Source: an uncultured Lachnospiraceae bacterium (GTDB taxonomy: Bacteria; Bacillota; Clostridia; Lachnospirales; Lachnospiraceae). From it: 11,937 nucleotides of DNA. Where the stretch lies: NCBI GenBank assembly GCA_945827765.1, contig CALZPS010000024.1:1-11937 (forward strand), in the 5' to 3' direction. A program made the position numbers and the translations under genes. Under the pieces are notes generated by a model. It did not search any database, had not been told where the DNA came from, and worked only from the letters and a program-made list of their open reading frames with translations. Positions 7,066-11,937 of the stretch are shown here, piece after piece. Position 1 is the stretch's first letter. Every line of letters starts with the position of its first letter.

Positions 7066-8157
7066 TTACGGTCTTTTCGCCCCGCACTCGGAACAGAATT
7101 TTCCTTTATTTACAGCACCGCAGGTACATGTCCAACTCTCAGCCGGTTTCGATGCCCCCATCGCATATAGATTCTGCACATTTGCACCACCTGCCTGCTG
7201 TGCCATGCCCATCCCCATAAATCCTGTCATTGCGCCGCTTTCATTGGCTGCTGCCATACGCATGGCGTCCGCCTGTGCGCCGACCAGATTGGCTGCTGCC
7301 ATATTGGGGTCTCGCAGAACGGCTGCTTTCTGCATCTGCTTAATCATATCTTCGTCTTCTTTCGATGCCGTCACACTGTTCACACCAAAGGAGAACACCT
7401 CAATTCCCCTTGTTTCCAGCCATTTTTTAGATAATACTTCATTGAGGGCATCGGCAATCTCCATCGTGTGACCCGGCAGCGCACTGTAACGGATTCCCAG
7501 CTCTGAGATTTTGCAGAAAGCCGGCTGCAAAGCAGTCAATAACTCCGTTTTGAGCATCGAGTCAATTTGATCTCTCGTATATACATTGCTGATATTTCCG
7601 CATACATTTTTATAAAACAGCATCGGATTAACAATCCGGTAAGAATATTCTCCGTTACAGCGGATTGCAATGTCCACATCCAGACCGATATTTGTGTCAA
7701 CCACACGGAACGGTACCGGATTTGGTGTGCCGTACTTGTTGCCGGGAATCTCTTTGATATTAAAATAATAAATCCGCTGGTCTCTGCCTGTTCCGCCGCC
7801 AAATTGGAAACGCTCCCACGACTCTTTGACAATTCCTTTCAGACCGCTCTTCAATTCGCCGGCAAACACCGACGGACTGTTTCCGGTCTGATAGGTGTAT
7901 GAGCCCGGCTCGGCGCATACATCCAATATTTTTCCGTTTTCTACGATCATCATACACTGTCCGTCTGCCACCGCAATATTGGAGCCGTCCGTGATGATGT
8001 TGTCATTTCCTTTTGTGTTGGATGAACGTCCGTTCATTCGTTTCTCTCCCCGTGCCACCAAGACATCTTCATCCAATGCGTCACAATAGAAATACTCTTT
8101 CCACTGATCCGCCAGTGTGCCGCCTACAGCACCAAATGCTGCCTTGATAAGTCCCAT
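7066..8157 (-). CDS. ydjI: SPFH-domain protein with C-terminal zinc ribbon, YdjI-like
   Basis: Membrane-surface scaffold protein of 363 residues. The N-terminal part (MGLIKAAFGAVGGTLADQW, then residues about 25-265) resembles the SPFH/virion-core-like family of B. subtilis YdjI. Residues about 265-335 are a helical, Ala/Gly/Met-rich linker with GFMGMGMAQQ. The end (342-361) is a zinc ribbon with C344, C346, C355 and C358 (WTCTCG...FCSECG). No clear membrane segment is present, so membrane contact probably comes through partners. In B. subtilis, YdjI links the phage-shock protein PspA to the membrane together with YdjG and YdjH. AAGGAGG at 8166-8172 lies 8 bases before ATG 8157, the strongest ribosome site in the window, suggesting high output. 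It is last in the minus-strand operon, 42 bp after the TPM gene. The symbol is by similarity and gene order. Confidence 0.88.
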   Translation of the reverse strand: MGLIKAAFGAVGGTLADQWKEYFYCDALDEDVLVARGEKRMNGRSSNTKGNDNIITDGSNIAVADGQCMMIVENGKILDVCAEPGSYTYQTGNSPSVFAGELKSGLKGIVKESWERFQFGGGTGRDQRIYYFNIKEIPGNKYGTPNPVPFRVVDTNIGLDVDIAIRCNGEYSYRIVNPMLFYKNVCGNISNVYTRDQIDSMLKTELLTALQPAFCKISELGIRYSALPGHTMEIADALNEVLSKKWLETRGIEVFSFGVNSVTASKEDEDMIKQMQKAAVLRDPNMAAANLVGAQADAMRMAAANESGAMTGFMGMGMAQQAGGANVQNLYAMGASKPAESWTCTCGAVNKGKFCSECGAKRP

Positions 8158-8165
8158 AATAACAT

Positions 8166-8172
8166 CCTCCTT
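8166..8172 (-). promoter_or_regulatory. Strong ribosome binding site of the SPFH gene
   Basis: Minus-strand AAGGAGG with 8 bases to ATG 8157 is a consensus site. It fixes the start at MGLIKAAF. Confidence 0.85.
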
Positions 8173-8199
8173 GAATTCATATTGTGTATATGTAAGTTG

Positions 8200-9042
8200 T
8201 TAAAATTTCCCGCTTGTACCCGAGCTTGTTGAATGCATACTCGAGCTGCTGTTATTGTCTGACTTTGGTATCGGTGTCCTGCTCACGGTGTGATACAGGA
8301 AAATATCAGATGACCTCGTCAGCTGAAAACTGCCGGGTTTCAAATATTGGCGCGCCTCATTTTGCACAACTCTAGTATTCATGCCCTTTTTCCATATATT
8401 TACAATCAATGTCGATATCACCAGCGAAAGCACAAAAGCTACTGCTATAATCAGCCAGACAGGAACAGATTCCCGATAGGGATGTTCCTCAGAATAAGGC
8501 TCCTTTGCATCTGCTTCCGCCAAAAACTGCATACTCAAGTCTGCGAACTCGGCAAATGCTTCATAATAATCCCCGTCTGAAAGCTTTTCTACGACAACTC
8601 CGCCGATTTGCTCTCGTCCATAAGTATTAAATACACGTTGTGCGCTGCCGATGGTCTGGATGCCCCAGTCACGCTCTGACATGCTGACCGCCAGCATGAT
8701 TCCATTCTCCGACTCCGCAGGGAACGGATGCTTTGCAAACAGTCCCTTCTGCCATTCCAGAATGTCTCCTCCGCCAAAATCATCCACTGTCACGACAGCC
8801 ACAATCACACCGTATGTATCATATGCGAGCTGACATTTCTCATAGAGTATCTGCTCTTCTTCCTCGTCAAGAAGGTCTGCACGGTCGATTATCCAGCTCT
8901 GACCTGTACCATATGCAGTCAAATCATCCTGCTGACCTTCCGCACAGCTTACATGCGCATTCCACGGCAGTCCCAAAACCAATATAGCAGCAGCGAGTAT
9001 CATACCGATGCTCTTTAGTAATCTCTGTCTCTTCAACCGCAT
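8200..9042 (-). CDS. ydjH: Exported TPM-domain membrane protein, YdjH-like
   Basis: 280 residues from ATG 9042. The N-terminus is a signal peptide or membrane anchor (MRLKRQRLLK, hydrophobic 12-26, possible cleavage after SCA at about 34). Residues about 45-178 form a TPM domain (WIIDRADLLDEEEEQILYEK at its start, then GIMLAVSMSERDWGIQT). A transmembrane segment follows at 194-216. The charged/Ser-rich tail ends in GTSGKF, a tail type common in TPM proteins. The TPM domain would face outside; its function is poorly defined. The reading frame stays open up to 9114, but ATG 9042 is the better start: it overlaps the stop of the preceding gene as TGATG and has GGAGG 9 bases upstream. In B. subtilis YdjG and YdjH act together in the PspA complex. 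The overlap implies translational coupling with the ydjG-like gene. Confidence 0.87.
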   Translation of the reverse strand: MRLKRQRLLKSIGMILAAAILVLGLPWNAHVSCAEGQQDDLTAYGTGQSWIIDRADLLDEEEEQILYEKCQLAYDTYGVIVAVVTVDDFGGGDILEWQKGLFAKHPFPAESENGIMLAVSMSERDWGIQTIGSAQRVFNTYGREQIGGVVVEKLSDGDYYEAFAEFADLSMQFLAEADAKEPYSEEHPYRESVPVWLIIAVAFVLSLVISTLIVNIWKKGMNTRVVQNEARQYLKPGSFQLTRSSDIFLYHTVSRTPIPKSDNNSSSSMHSTSSGTSGKF

Positions 9043-10124
9043 CACAGCACACCTCCAAACAATAGAATCCCGATCACGGAAAACAATATGGTTCCCAATG
9101 CTGTGAATCCCCACAAATACTTCCAGTATGCGCCTTTATCTACCGGGAGTTCCCCGACCATCTTTCCGGTCTGTCCATTGATGGCAAACTGATATTTTTT
9201 CTTATCATACACCATCTCAAACAACCATACCGGAAACAGCGCATAACTGATTTTTCCGCTTTGTGCATCCATCTGCCGACGTTTCGGCACCACTGTCTCA
9301 TATCCCACAACAGTATTTCTCAGGGCTGATTCTGCCGTGTTATACAGACGTTCCTTCGCGCGTTTTTCGGCTGTCTTTGCGTCAACATCGTATTTATCCG
9401 TCTCATACCCGGCGAGATATGCCGGATTGAATGCTGTTACATCCTTATAGTCAAACGGTTCGATCGATTCAGTTGTGGCATCCTCCATCTCCACACTTCC
9501 GTCGACCGGCACATGATAAAATGTCATCTCTCCGCCACGCTGCACCAGATAATGAGATGTCTCTACATAGTTATAGTCCGAATCGCTCCAACAACGGGTG
9601 CGGGTCGTATGGAAACTCATATCCGCCTGTGCCTCACAGTCAAACAGCCAGTACGGCACATAATACCCTTTGAGATTCTTCAGATAACTCTTATCTTTAA
9701 ACCCTCGCGGCAGAAGACGTTTTCCTTTGCAGAAATGCTCCATTTTCTGCTTTGCATCCGATGCATCTACCTGAAACGGAATCATACAATCCGGTTCATA
9801 TTCTCCCGATGCAGTGGCTTTGATGACAACCACATTGTCACAATACGGACATTTTGTACTGATCGTATCCTCGTCAACCTCGATTTCAGCCGCACAAGAC
9901 GGGCAGATATATTTTCCGTCTTCTGTCCGCTTTGCACACTCGGCCTCTTTTTGATATTCCCAGTGCAGGTCCGGCTCTACATCACTTTTCCCGGCAGCCT
10001 CCCATTCTTCCACTGCTGACGGTTCATATTCATTTCCGCAGCTAGCACATTTTAATTTCTGTGCTCTTGAAGAAAATGTCAATGCATCTCCACAGCAGGG
10101 ACATTTATATTCCACAAAATCCAT
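9042..10124 (-). CDS. ydjG: Double zinc-ribbon membrane protein, YdjG-like
   Basis: 360 residues from ATG 10124. Two zinc ribbons open the protein: C8/C11 with C26/C29, and C74/C77 with C92/C95. They resemble TFIIB-type or ribosomal-type ribbons, so databases may label it TFIIB-type zinc ribbon-containing, although DNA binding is not implied. The middle carries paired motifs GYYVPYWLFD (153-162) and LFPVWLFEMVY (296-306), the latter running into INGQTGK. One C-terminal membrane helix (about 335-358) anchors it. The start could be ATG 10130, which overlaps the glycosyltransferase stop as ATGA, or ATG 10124. GGAGG is only 1 base from the first but 7 from the second, so I choose the second. Gene order and types match B. 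subtilis ydjG-ydjH-ydjI, where they serve PspA at the membrane. No pspA is visible here. Confidence 0.87.
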   Translation of the reverse strand: MDFVEYKCPCCGDALTFSSRAQKLKCASCGNEYEPSAVEEWEAAGKSDVEPDLHWEYQKEAECAKRTEDGKYICPSCAAEIEVDEDTISTKCPYCDNVVVIKATASGEYEPDCMIPFQVDASDAKQKMEHFCKGKRLLPRGFKDKSYLKNLKGYYVPYWLFDCEAQADMSFHTTRTRCWSDSDYNYVETSHYLVQRGGEMTFYHVPVDGSVEMEDATTESIEPFDYKDVTAFNPAYLAGYETDKYDVDAKTAEKRAKERLYNTAESALRNTVVGYETVVPKRRQMDAQSGKISYALFPVWLFEMVYDKKKYQFAINGQTGKMVGELPVDKGAYWKYLWGFTALGTILFSVIGILLFGGVL

Positions 10125-10126
10125 CC

Positions 10127-11068
10127 TCATCCCTCCAGCTTTTCTTCCTCTACCAGATACAACGGTCTCTTCTTCGTCTCAAGATAAGTCTTTGCCATGT
10201 ATTGTCCGATGATTCCCATACACAAAAGCTGCACCCCGCTCACAAGCATAATGATGCAGACCAGAGAAGGCCAGCCGGAGGTCGGGTCTCCAAACACCAG
10301 CGTACGCACGATGATAAAAAGGATCGCCAAAAAAGCAGCCACGCAGAACACCAGTCCCAGAATCGATACAAATTTCAGGGGAAATGTCGAAAATGCCACA
10401 ATTCCGTCCAGTGCATACAATGTCAGAGTCCAGAAAGACCACTTTGTCTCTCCTGCTGCGCGTTCGATATTTTCATATTCCAGCCATTTCTTTTTGAATC
10501 CTACCCAGCCGAAAATCCCTTTGGAGAATCGATTATACTCTCCCATGCTGAGGATTCCCTTGCGGACTTTCTGATTCATCATCTGAAAATCACGTGCACC
10601 GTCCACCACCTCTGTCTGCGACATACGGTTCATGATTTTATAAAACAGACGTGCGAAAAAGGAACGGACAGGCGGTTCGCCCTTTCTGGATACCCGGCGG
10701 GAACCGACACAATCATACCCTTCCTCGGTAATGCTGTAAAGCATTTGTGGCAATAATGCCGGCGGATCCTGTAAATCTGCATCCATGATGGCCACATAAT
10801 CCCCGGATGCTTTCTCAAGTCCTGCATAAATCGCCGATTCTTTACCGAAATTACGCGAGAAAGATACATAGTGCACCTGTTCGTCTTCCGCTGACAAGCG
10901 ACGCAGCACTTCCAACGTTCTGTCTGTCGAACCATCGTCGATAAACAAATATTCTACATGAACCTGCGGCAACTCTGCCTCCACCTTTTTGGTTTCTTTA
11001 TAAAACAGAGGAATGGCTTCCTCTTCATTATATGCCGGAACTATCAGTGTCAACTGTTTTTTTTCCAT
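10127..11068 (-). CDS. GT2-family glycosyltransferase, GtrB/DPM1-like
   Basis: Probably transfers a sugar from a nucleotide sugar to a polyprenyl phosphate at the inner face of the membrane. The family includes bactoprenol glucosyltransferase GtrB, ArnC and DPM1. Of 313 residues, 6-100 form a GT-A fold: VPAYNEE (10-16), FIDDGSTDRT (42-51), and the metal site D96-A-D98 in MDADLQDPP. GARDF (157-161) matches the acceptor motif of this group. Two membrane helices lie at about 233-258 and 266-290, and the end is lysine-rich. Length is normal for the subfamily. It follows phosphoglucomutase by 42 bp; that enzyme makes glucose-1-phosphate, the precursor of UDP-glucose, so a glucose donor is a reasonable guess. 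No flippase or acceptor gene is seen. The ydjG-like gene begins at or next to its stop. ATG 11068 has AGGGG 5 bases upstream. Confidence 0.92.
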   Translation of the reverse strand: MEKKQLTLIVPAYNEEEAIPLFYKETKKVEAELPQVHVEYLFIDDGSTDRTLEVLRRLSAEDEQVHYVSFSRNFGKESAIYAGLEKASGDYVAIMDADLQDPPALLPQMLYSITEEGYDCVGSRRVSRKGEPPVRSFFARLFYKIMNRMSQTEVVDGARDFQMMNQKVRKGILSMGEYNRFSKGIFGWVGFKKKWLEYENIERAAGETKWSFWTLTLYALDGIVAFSTFPLKFVSILGLVFCVAAFLAILFIIVRTLVFGDPTSGWPSLVCIIMLVSGVQLLCMGIIGQYMAKTYLETKKRPLYLVEEEKLEG

Positions 11069-11110
11069 GTTTCCCCTGACCCTTTCATACTTCTATGATT
11101 TTTCACCATT

Positions 11111-11891
11111 TTACGAGAACATATTCAAAAGTGCATCTTTCAGCTCTGTCAGTTTTTGTTCTGCGTCATCCAGATCCGTACCTTTCACGCCAAAATAAAA
11201 CTTGATTTTCGGCTCCGTACCGGACGGGCGGATACAGCACCACGCATGATTTTCCAACTCATAATACAGTACATTGGAAGCCGGAAGTCCGGTCGGTTCC
11301 ACTTCCCCTGTCAAAAGACTGGTCCTTGTGTCTGCCTTGTAATCTCTCACTGCCATCACTCGATAAGATGCCAGTTCCTTCGGAGGATTTTGGCGGGCAT
11401 TGTCCATCATTTCCTGAATCTTTCTGGCTCCGTCCATACCTTTGAGAGTGATCGTCTCCAGTCCCTCACGATAGAATCCATACTTCTGATACATCGCCAG
11501 CATCGCATCCCACAGTGTCATATTTTTCTTTTTATACCACGAAGCCACCTCGCACAGCATCATCACCGCCACACAGGCATCCTTATCTCTGGCGTATGTT
11601 CCCGCCAGACAGCCATAGCTTTCTTCCAGTCCGAACACATAATTGTAAGTTCCCTGCTCTTCAAACAAGCGAATCTGCTCTCCGATATATTTAAAGCCGG
11701 TCAGCACCTCAATGAGTGCAACCTGATAATCCTGCGCAATTGCCTTCGCCATGTCCGTTGTCACAATCGTTTCAACCAGCGCCGGATTTTGTGGCATTGT
11801 TCCTGTTGCTGTCCGTTCTTTCAAAATATATTCTGCAATCAGCATCCCGGACATATTTCCGGTAAAGGAAATATATTCCCCGCTTTTTGTG
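11111..11891 (-). CDS. pgcA: Alpha-phosphoglucomutase, 5' part missing
   Basis: Interconverts glucose-6-phosphate and glucose-1-phosphate in the cytoplasm. Only the last 259 residues are in the insert, beginning TKSGEYISFTGN; the family is about 560-580 residues, so over half is lost, including the phosphoserine loop and DxDxD-type metal site. Visible are the sugar-recognition loop GLEESYG (fragment residues 87-93) and the phosphate-binding loop RPSGTEPK (221-228), so domains III and IV are intact. The lysine/aromatic context after the latter (IKFYFGVKG) fits phosphoglucomutase rather than phosphoglucosamine mutase. An apparent Met start at 11908 is adapter sequence (MCIRDS) and not real. It is the most upstream gene in view of the minus-strand run and precedes the glycosyltransferase by 42 bp without a terminator. 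The symbol follows the B. subtilis name. Confidence 0.93.
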
Positions 11892-11937
11892 CTGTCTCTT
11901 ATACACATCTGACGCTGCCGACGATACTCCTTGTGTA
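11892..11937. other. Nextera i5/P5 sequencing adapter (artifact)
   Basis: This is not organism DNA. Positions 11892-11910 are the reverse complement of the Tn5 mosaic end. Positions 11911-11924 (GACGCTGCCGACGA) are the read-1 Nextera stem. Positions 11925-11932 (TACTCCTT) are the reverse complement of AAGGAGTA, the S507/N507 index as I recall it. GTGTA (11933-11937) begins the P5 oligo. Genome sequence ends at 11891. Confidence 0.98.

Noticed and set aside
9043..9114. 24-codon upstream extension of the TPM gene
   Set aside because: It lies wholly inside the ydjG-like gene and would precede the signal peptide. ATG 9042 has GGAGG and a TGATG coupling.
11892..11908. ATG at 11908 as start of a 265-residue phosphoglucomutase
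   Set aside because: The first six residues MCIRDS are translated adapter; the gene is truncated, not short.
29..11910. 19-bp inverted repeats near both ends, resembling the ends of a composite transposon
   Set aside because: They are the Tn5 mosaic end used in Nextera kits, flanked by adapter stems and indexes. The 9 bases inside each end (GTGTCCCGA and CTTTTTGTG) differ, so there is no target duplication, and no transposase gene is present.

Overview
The biological part of this window is 48-11891. Both ends are Illumina Nextera (Tn5) library adapter, with index and flow-cell oligo bases still attached, so the window is a contig that ends in sequencing adapter and its two outermost genes are cut artificially. 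Gene content points to an anaerobic Firmicute of the Clostridia, most likely a gut Lachnospiraceae: an oxygen-sensitive class III ribonucleotide reductase, a GHKL/LytTR two-component system, a DUF1015 protein, and a methionine aminopeptidase with an N-terminal SEC-C zinc motif. This placement is inference from family distribution; no rRNA or other marker is present.

Layout: (1) 48-2181, minus: nrdD, anaerobic ribonucleoside-triphosphate reductase, missing about the last 20 residues. It is preceded by a 231-bp leader/promoter region with an NrdR-box-like palindrome. (2) 2413-4475, minus: an AgrC-like multi-pass GHKL histidine kinase behind its LytTR response regulator. (3) 4476-4739: divergent intergenic region with a plus-strand promoter and a direct repeat in front of the regulator. 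(4) 4740-6926, plus: a DUF1015 protein carrying a DGHHR motif, then a SEC-C methionine aminopeptidase, 42 bp apart. (5) 6927-7065: convergent gap with a perfect 12-bp hairpin, a probable shared terminator. (6) 7066-11891, minus: a tightly packed run of phosphoglucomutase (3' part only), a GT2 polyprenyl-phosphate-type glycosyltransferase, and three genes matching Bacillus subtilis ydjG, ydjH and ydjI (zinc-ribbon membrane protein, TPM-domain protein, SPFH-domain protein). The junctions are 42 bp, a 4-bp ATGA overlap or near-overlap, a TGATG overlap, and 42 bp.

How the genes work together: in B. subtilis the ydjGHI products act with the phage-shock protein PspA in a membrane-associated complex. 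Here the same three-gene module has no pspA beside it and instead follows two sugar-activation/lipid-glycosylation genes. This suggests an envelope-maintenance operon and is the most interesting context in the window. The DUF1015 gene is the least understood single gene. No mobile element, CRISPR array, tRNA or rRNA was found. The short inverted repeats at the two ends are the Tn5 mosaic end of the library kit, not a transposon.
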